From the NCBI RefSeq assembly GCF_023242475.1, contig NZ_JALJFG010000021.1, positions 33,532 to 97,531 on the forward strand: a DNA stretch of 64,000 nucleotides, read 5' to 3'. Source of the DNA: Pseudomonas sp. MWU15-20650 (GTDB taxonomy: Bacteria; Pseudomonadota; Gammaproteobacteria; Pseudomonadales; Pseudomonadaceae). The position numbers and the translations under genes were made by a program. The notes under the pieces were generated by a model, which saw only the letters and a program-made list of their open reading frames with translations, was not told the origin of the DNA and searched no databases. Positions 36,242 through 45,447 of this stretch are shown here, in pieces. Positions within the stretch are counted from its first letter, which is position 1. Each line of letters opens with the position of its first letter.

Positions 36242-37113
36242 TTAGTGTCCTCGGCCAGCATGTACAAATACTGACCATAGCCGGTTTTGCCGAAGTATTT
36301 GGCGCGTTCCAGCAGGTAGTCTCGATCGATCCAGCCATTTTCGTAGGCGATTTCTTCGAGGCAGGCTACTTTCAGGCCCTGACGGTGTTCGATAGTTTGA
36401 ACGTAAGTTGACGCTTCCAGCAGGCTGTCATGGGTGCCAGTGTCAAGCCAGGCGAAACCACGGCCGAACCGCTCTACGTGCAGATCACCGCGCTGGAGAT
36501 AAGCATTGTTGATGTCGGTGATTTCCAGCTCGCCGCGCGGCGAAGGCTTGACCGCCTTGGCGATCTTGATCACGTCGTTGTCGTAGAAATACAGGCCGGT
36601 CACGGCGTAGTGGGACTTAGGCTTCAGCGGTTTTTCTTCGATGGACAGGGCGCGGCCCTCGTCATCGAAGTCGATTACGCCGAAACGTTCCGGGTCTTTG
36701 ACCCAGTAGCCGAACACGGTGGCACCCGACGGGCGTTCGGCCGCGCCGCGCAATTGATCGCTGAAATGCTGGCCGTGGAAGATGTTGTCCCCCAGGATCA
36801 GGCACACCGGGTCAGTGCCAATGAACTCCTCGCCGATGATGAACGCTTGGGCCAGCCCATCCGGCGAAGGCTGCTCCGCATAGCTGATGCGCACACCAAA
36901 CTGGCTACCGTCGCCTAGCAGGTTACGGTATTGCGGCAGGTCCACGGGGGTGGAGATCACCAGGATGTCCTTGATCCCCGCCAACATCAGCACCGAGATC
37001 GGGTAGTAGATCATCGGCTTGTCATACACCGGCAACAGCTGTTTGGACACGCCCAGGGTAATGGGGTGCAAACGGGTGCCGGAACCGCCGGCCAATACAA
37101 TACCCTTCATCAT
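36238..37113 (-). CDS. rmlA: Glucose-1-phosphate thymidylyltransferase
   Basis: A 291-residue nucleotidyltransferase that makes dTDP-glucose. KGIVLAGGSGTRLHPITLGV is the nucleotide loop, PVYDKPMIYYP binds sugar phosphate, and CLILGDNIFHG carries the metal aspartate. Two consecutive ATGs (37113, 37110) are possible starts; the first overlaps the rmlB stop. Second gene of the operon, order rmlB-rmlA-rmlC-rmlD. Confidence 0.97.
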   Translation of the reverse strand: MMKGIVLAGGSGTRLHPITLGVSKQLLPVYDKPMIYYPISVLMLAGIKDILVISTPVDLPQYRNLLGDGSQFGVRISYAEQPSPDGLAQAFIIGEEFIGTDPVCLILGDNIFHGQHFSDQLRGAAERPSGATVFGYWVKDPERFGVIDFDDEGRALSIEEKPLKPKSHYAVTGLYFYDNDVIKIAKAVKPSPRGELEITDINNAYLQRGDLHVERFGRGFAWLDTGTHDSLLEASTYVQTIEHRQGLKVACLEEIAYENGWIDRDYLLERAKYFGKTGYGQYLYMLAEDTK

Positions 37114-38192
37114 GCGATCAGATCCTTAGCGTCAGTATTGCCGAGTCGTTCACCTTGATAACTGCCATCCTGGACCCTGCGGCACCATTCCAGGTTATCG
37201 AGGTACCACTGTACGGTTTTGCGCAGGCCGGTCTCAAAGGTTTCTTCCGGAGTCCAGCCCAGTTCGCGTTCGATTTTGCTGGCGTCGATCGCGTAGCGTT
37301 GGTCGTGACCCGGGCGATCCTTGACGAAGGTAATCAGATCGGTGAATTTTTCCACGCCGGCTGGACGTTGTGGTGCCAGTTCTTCCAGCAGGGCGCAGAT
37401 ACCGCGCACCACGTCGATGTTCTTCTGCTCGTTATGGCCACCGATGTTGTAGGTTTCGCCTACTACGCCAGTGGTCACGACTTTCAGCAGCGCGCGGGCA
37501 TGGTCTTCGACGAACAGCCAGTCACGCACTTGCAAACCATCGCCGTAGACTGGCAGTGGCTTGCCCGCGAGGGCGTTGAGAATGACCAGTGGGATCAACT
37601 TTTCGGGGAAGTGGAACGGCCCGTAGTTGTTCGAGCAGTTGGTCAGCAGTACAGGCAGGCCATATGTGCGCTGCCAGGCGCGTACCAGGTGGTCGGAGGC
37701 CGCCTTGCTCGCGGAGTAGGGCGAGCTGGGTGCATAAGGCGTGGTTTCGGTGAAGAGATCGTCTACGCCGTGCAGGTCACCGTACACCTCGTCAGTGGAG
37801 ATGTGGTGGAAGCGGAACGCGCTTTTGGCGGGTTCTGCCAGCTTCTGCCAATAGGCCCGGGTAGCTTCGAGCAGGCTATAAGTGCCGACGATGTTGGTCT
37901 GGATAAAATCCGACGGGCCGTCGATGGAACGGTCGACATGGGACTCGGCCGCCAAGTGCATGATCGCCTGGGGCTCGAAGCGTGCCAGTAACGCGCTGAC
38001 GGTGGCCTGGTCGATGATATCCGCCTGGACGAACTCATAGCGGCTGTTGGACGCGATGCTGGCCAGCGACTCGAGGTTACCGGCGTAAGTGAGCTTGTCC
38101 AGGTTGAGCACTTCATGCTCAGTGTGTTCAATCAGGTGGCGGATCAGGGCGGAGCCAATGAATCCGGCACCGCCGGTGATAAGAATGCGCAT
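37110..38192 (-). CDS. rmlB: dTDP-glucose 4,6-dehydratase
   Basis: A 360-residue extended short-chain dehydrogenase that opens the rml operon. ILITGGAGFIGSALIRHL binds NAD; HHISTDEVYGDL and PYSASKAASDHLVRAW carry the active-site Thr/Asp/Glu and YxxxK. The operon supplies dTDP-L-rhamnose for lipopolysaccharide core and other rhamnosides. The promoter should lie at 38193-38343, which is shared with the divergent aminotransferase fusion. Confidence 0.97.
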   Translation of the reverse strand: MRILITGGAGFIGSALIRHLIEHTEHEVLNLDKLTYAGNLESLASIASNSRYEFVQADIIDQATVSALLARFEPQAIMHLAAESHVDRSIDGPSDFIQTNIVGTYSLLEATRAYWQKLAEPAKSAFRFHHISTDEVYGDLHGVDDLFTETTPYAPSSPYSASKAASDHLVRAWQRTYGLPVLLTNCSNNYGPFHFPEKLIPLVILNALAGKPLPVYGDGLQVRDWLFVEDHARALLKVVTTGVVGETYNIGGHNEQKNIDVVRGICALLEELAPQRPAGVEKFTDLITFVKDRPGHDQRYAIDASKIERELGWTPEETFETGLRKTVQWYLDNLEWCRRVQDGSYQGERLGNTDAKDLIA

Positions 38193-38343
38193 GTCGAGGG
38201 CCTTTTCCTTAGACGGACATTTAGCGAAAGAAGCATAGCTTGAGTTGTGAATCGGGCTGGTGCAAGCGCGGCGAGCATAAGGGGTTGATTATCGCCCCTG
38301 AACAATGGCGATATAGACGCCTGAAAAAACAGAGGTCGTCACA

Positions 38344-41253
38344 ATGTTGCTTGCCACGTTGATTCACCGTGCCAGTTTGCCCTGCCCCCAAGTGAGCCCC
38401 GGCCAGGCGGCTTACTTACTGGAGCGGCATTATGGCATTGCTGGCACGTTGCATTCATTGGGCAGCCAACAAGACCTCAACTATAAGATCGACAGCGAAC
38501 ATGGCCGCTTCGTTCTGAAGATCTGCCGGGGTGACTACGCTGCCGTGGAACTCCAGGCCCAGCATGCGGCCCTCAACGAACTGCAGAGCCACGCCCATGT
38601 ACGTGTACCCAAGGTCATCAAGGCCCTGAGTGGCGAGGCGTTGCTGACGGTGAGCGTCGAGGGACAAACCCTGCACCTTCGGCTATTGGATTACATCGAC
38701 GGTCAACCTTTAACCCATAGGCCTCACCTGGGTCGCGACGTGATCGCAGGTTTCGGTGCGTTGTGCGGGCAGATGAGCCGTGCACTGGCAGGTTTCGAGC
38801 ATCCAGGCCTGGAGCGTACCCTGCAATGGGACCCACGCCATGCCCACGAACTGATCACCCACCTGCTGGCGACCTTGCAGAACCTGCCCCACCGCACCGA
38901 ATTGGAGCAGGTCGCCACGCAGGTCGAAGCGCGTGTCCGTCCGTTGGCTGCACACCTGCCCTGGCAAGCGGTACACATGGATATTACCGATGACAACGTG
39001 GTGTGGCAGCGTGATGCCCAGCGGTATTGGCGCATTCAGGGTGTGATCGACTTTGGCGATCTGGTGCGCACCTGGCGTATTGCCGACTTGTCGGTGACCT
39101 GCGCCGCCCTGTTGCACCATGCCGACGGCGATCCGTTTGCCATCCTGCCGGCGATCCAGGCGTGTCATGCGGTTACGCCTTTGCAGCGCGAAGAACTGCA
39201 GGTGTTGTGGCCACTGATTGTCGCCCGCGCGGCGGTGTTGGTGCTCAGCAGTGAACAACAGCAACGCCTGGACCCCGATAACACCTATCTATTGAAAAAC
39301 GCTGAACATGAGTGGGAAATCTTCCGCATAGCCACATCGGTGCCGTTTGAACTGATGGAAGCGGCGATTCTGAGTGGCGTCGGTGAGGCGCTGCCATCGA
39401 TAGCCAGCCTGGATTTCGCGCCGCTGCTACCGGGACTGGTGGGGCGTGAGTTCGCGCTGATCGACCTGGGCGTTCTCAGCCCGCATTTCGAGGCGGGCAA
39501 TTGGGAAACCTCGGGCATAGACCGGCGGTTGCTGGATGAAGCGGCCACAGTCCATGGGCTGGCGGCCAGTCGTTACGGGCAATATCGGTTGTCGCGTACC
39601 TGTCCCGACAGTGCTGTAGAACCGGACACGTTCCCCCTTCACGTTGAACTGCACCTTCCCCATGGCACCGTGCTGGAGGCCCCCTTTGCCGGTGAATTGC
39701 GTGAAGGGAGCGACGGTTTCCTGTGTGTGTACGATCCCCGGCTGAGTGTGCGTATGTGGGGCGTGAAAACGTTGCTCCACCCCGGTGCCTTGGTGGTGAA
39801 AGGGCAAATACTGGGTGAGGTCCACGGCCCGTTGATCGTGCAGTTGTGCCGCGCCGACCTTGAGCCGCCGTTGTTCTGCACACCCTCCAGGGCATTGGCG
39901 TGGCAGGCGTTGTGCCCCTCACCGGCGATGCTGCTCGGGCTGGCCTGTGATGCTGAACCAGAGCTGGGCCCTGAGGCCCTGCTGGCCCGGCGCGATGCCA
40001 GTTTCGCGCGTTCGCAGAAGCATTACTACGTTGACCCGCCGCGTATCGAGCGGGGTTGGCGTAATCATCTGATCGATATGCAGGGCCGATCCTACCTGGA
40101 CATGCTCAACAACGTGGCCGTGCTGGGCCATGGCCACCCGCGCATGGCCGCGGTGGCGGCGCGGCAATGGTCGTTGCTCAACACCAACTCACGTTTTCAC
40201 TATGCGGCGATTGCCGAGTTTTCCGAGCGCCTGCTGGCACTGGCGCCGGAGGGCATGGACCGGGTGTTCCTGGTCAACAGCGGCACCGAGGCCAATGACC
40301 TGGCTATCCGCCTGGCCTGGGCCTACAGCGGCGGGCGCGACATGCTCAGTGTGCTGGAGGCGTACCACGGCTGGTCAGTGGCGGCGGATGCGGTATCCAC
40401 GTCAATTGCCGATAACCCCCAGGCATTGAGCAGCCGCCCGGACTGGGTGCACCCGGTGACCGCACCGAATACCTATCGAGGCGAGTTCCGTGGGCCGGAC
40501 AGCGCGCCGGACTACGTGCGAAGCGTGGAGCATAACCTGGCGAAAATCGCCGCGAACAAACGCCAACTGGCCGGGTTCATTTGCGAGCCGGTGTATGGCA
40601 ACGCCGGGGGAATCTCATTGCCGGCGGGCTATTTGCAGCAGGTGTATGCGCGGGTGCGCGCCCAAGGAGGCGTGTGCATCGCTGACGAAGTGCAGGTCGG
40701 CTACGGCCGCATGGGGCATTTCTTCTGGGGTTTTGAAGAGCAAGGGGTGGTGCCGGACATCATCACCATGGCCAAAGGCATGGGTAACGGTCAGCCGTTG
40801 GGCGCGGTGATTACCCGTCGAGAGATTGCCGAAGCGTTGGAGGCCGAGGGCTATTTCTTCTCGTCGTCGGGAGGGAGCCCGGTCAGTTGTCGGATCGGAA
40901 TGGCCGTGTTGGACGTGATGGAGGAAGAAAAACTGTGGGAAAACGCGCGGATAGTGGGCGGGCATTTCAAGGCCCGCCTGGAGGCGCTGATCGAGCATCA
41001 TCCCTTGGTGGGTGCGGTGCATGGTTCCGGCTTCTATCTGGGCCTGGAGCTGGTACGCGATCGGCAAACCCTGGAGCCGGCGACGCAGGAAACCGCACAG
41101 TTGTGTGATCGCCTGCGCGAACTGGGGATTTTCATGCAGCCTACCGGCGACTATCTGAACATCCTCAAGATCAAGCCACCGATGGTCACTTCCAGGCGCA
41201 GCGTGGATTTCTTTGTCGACATGCTGTCGAAGGTGCTGGATGAGCAGCTGTAG
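38344..41253 (+). CDS. Kinase-barrel-class III aminotransferase fusion
   Basis: A 969-residue three-part protein. Residues about 20-330 form an APH-type kinase (Brenner-like HMDITDDNVVW, then VIDFGDLV). Residues about 420-520 look like an M23/lysostaphin-type beta barrel (FAGELREGSDGFLCVYDPR, LLHPGALVVKGQILGEV). Residues about 545-965 are a class III PLP enzyme: NSGTEANDLAIRLA, YHGWSVAAD, CIADEVQVGYGRMG and the PLP lysine in ITMAKGMGNGQPLG. Related fusions have been proposed to phosphorylate an amino alcohol and then eliminate phosphate. The substrate is unknown. aguA follows on the same strand. Confidence 0.85.
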   Translation: MLLATLIHRASLPCPQVSPGQAAYLLERHYGIAGTLHSLGSQQDLNYKIDSEHGRFVLKICRGDYAAVELQAQHAALNELQSHAHVRVPKVIKALSGEALLTVSVEGQTLHLRLLDYIDGQPLTHRPHLGRDVIAGFGALCGQMSRALAGFEHPGLERTLQWDPRHAHELITHLLATLQNLPHRTELEQVATQVEARVRPLAAHLPWQAVHMDITDDNVVWQRDAQRYWRIQGVIDFGDLVRTWRIADLSVTCAALLHHADGDPFAILPAIQACHAVTPLQREELQVLWPLIVARAAVLVLSSEQQQRLDPDNTYLLKNAEHEWEIFRIATSVPFELMEAAILSGVGEALPSIASLDFAPLLPGLVGREFALIDLGVLSPHFEAGNWETSGIDRRLLDEAATVHGLAASRYGQYRLSRTCPDSAVEPDTFPLHVELHLPHGTVLEAPFAGELREGSDGFLCVYDPRLSVRMWGVKTLLHPGALVVKGQILGEVHGPLIVQLCRADLEPPLFCTPSRALAWQALCPSPAMLLGLACDAEPELGPEALLARRDASFARSQKHYYVDPPRIERGWRNHLIDMQGRSYLDMLNNVAVLGHGHPRMAAVAARQWSLLNTNSRFHYAAIAEFSERLLALAPEGMDRVFLVNSGTEANDLAIRLAWAYSGGRDMLSVLEAYHGWSVAADAVSTSIADNPQALSSRPDWVHPVTAPNTYRGEFRGPDSAPDYVRSVEHNLAKIAANKRQLAGFICEPVYGNAGGISLPAGYLQQVYARVRAQGGVCIADEVQVGYGRMGHFFWGFEEQGVVPDIITMAKGMGNGQPLGAVITRREIAEALEAEGYFFSSSGGSPVSCRIGMAVLDVMEEEKLWENARIVGGHFKARLEALIEHHPLVGAVHGSGFYLGLELVRDRQTLEPATQETAQLCDRLRELGIFMQPTGDYLNILKIKPPMVTSRRSVDFFVDMLSKVLDEQL

Positions 41254-41374
41254 TTAATCGATTCTTATCGGTTATTTATTGTCATATTTATCGCTCAAGA
41301 TCTTTGGGCGCTTTTAAAGCCGATTTTTATCCGTTATAAAGTCGGCCTTCACCCCATTCGGAGTCCTGATCGCC

Positions 41375-42481
41375 ATGACCACCCTGCACAGCACACCTCG
41401 CGCCGATGGCTTCCATATGCCCGCCGAATGGGCACCCCAGACCCAAACCTGGATGATCTGGCCCGAGCGTCCGGACAACTGGCGCTTGGGTGGCAAGCCG
41501 GCACAAGCCGCCCACGTGGCCGTGGCCAAGGCCATCGCACGGTTTGAACCGGTGACCGTGGCGGTGTCCGCCGGGCAATACGAAAACGCCCGTGCCCGCC
41601 TGGACGTGCCCAATATCCGCCTGGTGGAAATGTCCAACGACGACGCTTGGGTACGGGATACCGGGCCGACCTTCGTGATCAACAACCGGGGTGAAGTACG
41701 CGGGGTGAATTGGGACTTCAACGCCTGGGGTGGTTTCGACGGTGGCCTGTATTCGCCCTGGAACCGTGACTCGCAGGTGGGCGGCAAGATCCTTGAGATC
41801 GAGCGCGCACCGCGTTACCGCACCGAAGGCTTTGTGCTCGAAGGCGGTTCGATTCACGTCGATGGCGAAGGCACGCTGATCACCACCGAAGAATGCCTGT
41901 TGAACCGCAATCGCAACCCGCACCTCGATCGTGCAGCCATCGAAGCGGTGCTCAGCGATCACCTGGCTGTGGATAAGATCATCTGGTTACCGGAGGGGCT
42001 ATTCAACGACGAAACCGACGGCCATGTGGATAACTTCTGCTGCTACGTGCGCCCAGGCGAAGTCTTGCTGGCCTGGACTGACGACCCGCAAGACCCGAAC
42101 TATGCGCGTTGCCACGCCGCCATGGACGTGCTGCAAAGCAGCACTGACGCCCAGGGCCGCGCGTTCACGGTGCATAAAATGCCGATCCCGGGGCCGTTGT
42201 ATGCCACCGAGGAAGAATGTGCGGGTGTAGATCCGGTGGACGGTAGCCAGGAGCGTAATCCGACCGTGCGGTTGGCTGGTTCCTACGTCAACTTCCTTAT
42301 CGTCAACGGTGGCATTATCGCGCCGAGTTTCGATGACCCGCTGGACAACCAGGCCAAGGAAATCCTGCAGAACCTGTTCCCCCAGCACGAAGTGGTGATG
42401 GTGCCGGGCCGCGAACTGTTACTGGGTGGAGGCAATATCCATTGCCTGACCCAACAGCAACCCGCCCCTCACAAAAGTTGA
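41375..42481 (+). CDS. aguA: Agmatine deiminase
   Basis: A 368-residue guanidino-modifying enzyme that turns agmatine into N-carbamoylputrescine. The active-site cysteine lies in LLLGGGNIHCLTQQQP; NDDAWVRDTGPTFV, NAWGGFDGG and DETDGHVDNFCCYV supply the other catalytic residues. The gene has its own AT-rich upstream region and a terminator. The usual partner aguB (N-carbamoylputrescine amidase) is not in the window. Confidence 0.96.
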   Translation: MTTLHSTPRADGFHMPAEWAPQTQTWMIWPERPDNWRLGGKPAQAAHVAVAKAIARFEPVTVAVSAGQYENARARLDVPNIRLVEMSNDDAWVRDTGPTFVINNRGEVRGVNWDFNAWGGFDGGLYSPWNRDSQVGGKILEIERAPRYRTEGFVLEGGSIHVDGEGTLITTEECLLNRNRNPHLDRAAIEAVLSDHLAVDKIIWLPEGLFNDETDGHVDNFCCYVRPGEVLLAWTDDPQDPNYARCHAAMDVLQSSTDAQGRAFTVHKMPIPGPLYATEEECAGVDPVDGSQERNPTVRLAGSYVNFLIVNGGIIAPSFDDPLDNQAKEILQNLFPQHEVVMVPGRELLLGGGNIHCLTQQQPAPHKS

Positions 42482-42542
42482 GTGCAGTTGTAACAGCGTC
42501 TGAGTGATCACCGAGCGCGAGCCGTAGATAGCGTTCACAGCA

Positions 42543-42575
42543 AGCCCGCAGCCTAGCTAGGTTGCGGGCTTTTTT
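42543..42575 (+). terminator. Rho-independent terminator after aguA
   Basis: Arms AGCCCGCA (42543-42550) and TGCGGGCT (42563-42570) with a 12-base loop, followed by TTTTT. Confidence 0.9.
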
Positions 42576-42715
42576 GTGTCCTGATGCCTATAAACACGGG
42601 ACATTGGCATAGCTCTTGTATCTGTGTTGCCAGAGTGTCCCAAGGTGGTGACTGCACAGTTCTGTCACAAACCTTAAGTAAGTTAGCCGCTCACGCAGTA
42701 GGAGAGAGCGCTGAA

Positions 42716-42928
42716 ATGAATGCCGATATCAACCTTATCTACACGCGCCCGTTCCACCCGACACGGGTCAACGGAGAGGCGATCCATGCGTTGGCGCTCT
42801 GGTTGAAGGCAAACGGCTCGCGACAGGCCAGGCAAGCCGACCTGCGCAGCGTGATGAGTGAACGTTACCCGGCGGGGTTGTTCAGTGAGGATGAAGTGCG
42901 TGCGTTGTGCGAGCTCTTGAACCACTGA
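42716..42928 (+). CDS. Small conserved-looking protein of unknown function
   Basis: A 70-residue frame starting MNADINLIYTRPFHPTRVNG behind a good GGAGAG. It is mostly helical in appearance, with no cysteine pair, signal peptide or membrane segment (SRQARQADLRSVMSERYP, then FSEDEVRALCELLNH). I do not recognise the family. It lies between aguA and the convergent TonB receptor. Upstream codon use is not informative at this length, but the ribosome site and GC pattern favour a real gene. Confidence 0.6.
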   Translation: MNADINLIYTRPFHPTRVNGEAIHALALWLKANGSRQARQADLRSVMSERYPAGLFSEDEVRALCELLNH

Positions 42929-42948
42929 CCCCTCTAGCAGGCGTTGGC

Positions 42949-45036
42949 TTAAAAACTGTAGGTGCCTGTGACGACCAGGCTACGCGGCTCGCCCGGCTGA
43001 ATCTGCGCCGCGCTGGTTGCCGAGGCGTAGTAGCGCTTGTCGGCGATATTGTTCAGCGCCGCGCGTACGTCCCATTCTTTCTGACGCAAGCCCACTAACG
43101 CGTCCCAGCGCCCGTAACCTGGCAGCTCCACGGTGTTGAGGTTGTCAGCATAACGGTCGCCCACCAGCGTCAGGCCCGATTCCGCGTACCAGCCCATTTC
43201 CGGTTTCCAGGTAATAAACAGGCTGGCGTTGCGCTTGGCGACATCGCTGATGCGCTTGCCTTCGAAGCCGTTGTTGTCCTTCTCGACCTTGGCATCTTGC
43301 AGGCCGATACCTCCGCGCACATACCAATTGCCGACGACCTTGCCGGTCGCGGTCAGTTCCACACCACGCGAACGTTGCTCCCCTGTGAGCAGGGTGACGG
43401 TGCGGTCCAGCGGGTCGGTGGTACGGCGGTTGTAGAGTTCCAGTTCGTACAGGGCCAGGGTGGTGCTGAGGCGGTCGTCGAGCCAGTCGCTTTTTACGCC
43501 GATTTCCTTCTGCCTGGTCAGCTCGGGGCTCAGGTCGTTGACATTGCCGGCGGCATTCGGGGTGATGCCGATCAAGCCACCACCCGCCGGGGAGAAGGTC
43601 TTGCTCCACGAGGCGTAGAACGAGTGATGTTCCAGCGGCGTCCAGACCAGGCCAACGCGTGGGCTGGTGCTGTGGCTCTTAACGTTTTGCTGGATATTGA
43701 GCAGCTGGTTGGTGGTGTCCACTTCGAACTGGTCGTAACGCAGCCCGCCCACGAGTTGCCACTGGTCATTCAGGCGCAATTGGTCCTGCACGTAGAGGGC
43801 GCGGCTTTCGACTTCGGTGTGGTTGTTACTGGAAAGACTCATGCGCCCGGTGTGGCTCAGGTGGCGGTTGGGTCGGTTGAGGTCCAGGCCCGGTACGGCC
43901 TGACCGCCCCGATTGACCGCGGTGGCGGAGTACAGCTTGGGATCGCGACGTTGGCTGCCCAGCTCCAGGCCGCTGAGCAGGCGGTGTTCCAGGCCGAAGG
44001 TGTCGAAACCACCTTCTAACTCCAGGTTGTTAAACACGTTGCGGGTGGCCAGGTCCTGCTGCCAGCGCTGGCGCGTGACTTTATCGGTTTTCGGGTCATA
44101 GCCGGTTTGGTAGGTGTTATCGAAATCGCTGTCGAGTTTGAACACACCGAGGGTGTGACGCAGTTGCCAGTTGTCGTTGAGCTCATAGGCGAGCTTGGAA
44201 CGCAGGGACTGGGATTTGTCGTCGATGTAATCGCGGCTATCAAAGTAGGTGGTGCCGCGGCCTACATCCGCCGGGCGACCGTTGACCCCGGGAATACCGC
44301 GATCCGGGGTGCGGTTGTAGCGGCTGTATTCGTATTGCACCAGCCAGTTCAGGACAGGTGTGAGCTGCCAGCTCATCGACGGTGCAAACAACTGGCGGTT
44401 GCCACTGACGCCGTCGCGAAAGCTGTTGTTGTCCTGGTTGCCCATGTTCAAGCGCAGGCTGATGGTGTCGCTAGGGTCGGTGCTGAGGTCTGCATAGAGG
44501 CTACGCAGATCATGACTGCCGCCTTGGGCTTCGATGCTCGACGGATGGCCGGGCATTGGCAATTTGCTCACACGGTTGACGATGCCTCCTTGGCCGCCTC
44601 GCCCGTAAAGTACCGCTGCCGGACCTTTGAGTACTTCGATACGCTCGATGTTATGCAGGTCGCGCACGTATTGGCTGTCGTCGCGAATGCCGTCCAGGTA
44701 GAAGTCATTGCTCGCGTCGAAACCACGGATGCGCAGGCTGTCGAAGCGTGTGTCTGCGCCGCTGCTCACGTTGGGGATGCCACTTAACGCCTGGCCCAGG
44801 TCGTTGGTGCCGTAGGAACGCAGGCTTTCGGTCTTCACGGAGTCGATCGCTTGCGGCACATAACGTACGGAGGTCGAGGTGCGGGTGGCGGTGCTGCTTT
44901 CCCTGACACGTGGGTCGTCTTGGTCAATTTCGGCACTGATCGAGGTTTCGGGCAAGACCGTAGCCGCACAGGTAAATCCGGCAGACAACAAGACAGAGAG
45001 CCCAAGGGTCATGGGCGCCAGGCGAGGGGCAGGCAT
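42949..45036 (-). CDS. TonB-dependent siderophore receptor
   Basis: A 695-residue outer-membrane receptor. A signal peptide (cleavage near GFTCA) is followed by a plug domain (about 45-165; NVSSGADTRFDSLRIRGFD, RIEVLKGPAAVLYGRGGQGG) and a 22-strand barrel that ends RSLVVTGTYSF with the terminal aromatic residue. No STN signalling domain is present, so it does not itself act on a sigma factor. It resembles the catecholate/ferrichrome-type FiuA/CirA class. A Fur-like box lies about 40 bases upstream. The ligand cannot be assigned. Confidence 0.9.
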   Translation of the reverse strand: MPAPRLAPMTLGLSVLLSAGFTCAATVLPETSISAEIDQDDPRVRESSTATRTSTSVRYVPQAIDSVKTESLRSYGTNDLGQALSGIPNVSSGADTRFDSLRIRGFDASNDFYLDGIRDDSQYVRDLHNIERIEVLKGPAAVLYGRGGQGGIVNRVSKLPMPGHPSSIEAQGGSHDLRSLYADLSTDPSDTISLRLNMGNQDNNSFRDGVSGNRQLFAPSMSWQLTPVLNWLVQYEYSRYNRTPDRGIPGVNGRPADVGRGTTYFDSRDYIDDKSQSLRSKLAYELNDNWQLRHTLGVFKLDSDFDNTYQTGYDPKTDKVTRQRWQQDLATRNVFNNLELEGGFDTFGLEHRLLSGLELGSQRRDPKLYSATAVNRGGQAVPGLDLNRPNRHLSHTGRMSLSSNNHTEVESRALYVQDQLRLNDQWQLVGGLRYDQFEVDTTNQLLNIQQNVKSHSTSPRVGLVWTPLEHHSFYASWSKTFSPAGGGLIGITPNAAGNVNDLSPELTRQKEIGVKSDWLDDRLSTTLALYELELYNRRTTDPLDRTVTLLTGEQRSRGVELTATGKVVGNWYVRGGIGLQDAKVEKDNNGFEGKRISDVAKRNASLFITWKPEMGWYAESGLTLVGDRYADNLNTVELPGYGRWDALVGLRQKEWDVRAALNNIADKRYYASATSAAQIQPGEPRSLVVTGTYSF

Positions 45037-45076
45037 AAGGGAATGTATCCAGAATATGTGAGAAGAAATTGCGCGC

Positions 45077-45097
45077 CAATGATAATGCTTTGCATTT
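45077..45097 (-). promoter_or_regulatory. Fur-box-like site upstream of the TonB receptor
   Basis: The plus-strand sequence aatgataatgctttgcatt fits the Fur pattern of GATAAT-type hexamers with inverted symmetry (aatgataat / gcattatc on the opposite strand). Its distance from the receptor start fits a repressor site under iron control. Confidence 0.7.
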
Positions 45098-45326
45098 GCG
45101 TGAGTTGTTCATTCACAAAAATAGTGCTGCTGAGTTTGTTACTTGATGTGTTTTTGAGGGGGCGAGAGGCGTTTTACAGACTTTCGCCGAAGCGCTGTCG
45201 GTCAATGCTTAGAATTATTTCGCCTAAATACAGACGATTCACGAAATTGACACATAGTTCCGCGCGCGCATAGGATTGCGCCCAACGCCTGTGGCTCACC
45301 GCCATGACTCACTCAAAAATAAGAAA

Positions 45327-45366
45327 AGGCCCGCGGCGTTCAGTCGTTCGCGGGCTTTCTCTTTTC
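45327..45366. terminator. Bidirectional terminator-like hairpin upstream of oprD gene
   Basis: Arms GCCCGCG (45329-45335) and CGCGGGC (45349-45355) enclose 13 bases, with TTTCTCTTTT on the plus side and a T-rich run on the minus side. No coding gene ends here. It may terminate a short upstream transcript or act as an attenuator in the porin leader. Confidence 0.6.
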
Positions 45367-45447
45367 CGGGAAAAGTCGACACCAGAAAAGCAACACGGAG
45401 CCTGGTGTCACAGTGCGTACTCAACCAGTAATAAGGAATATAAGAAA

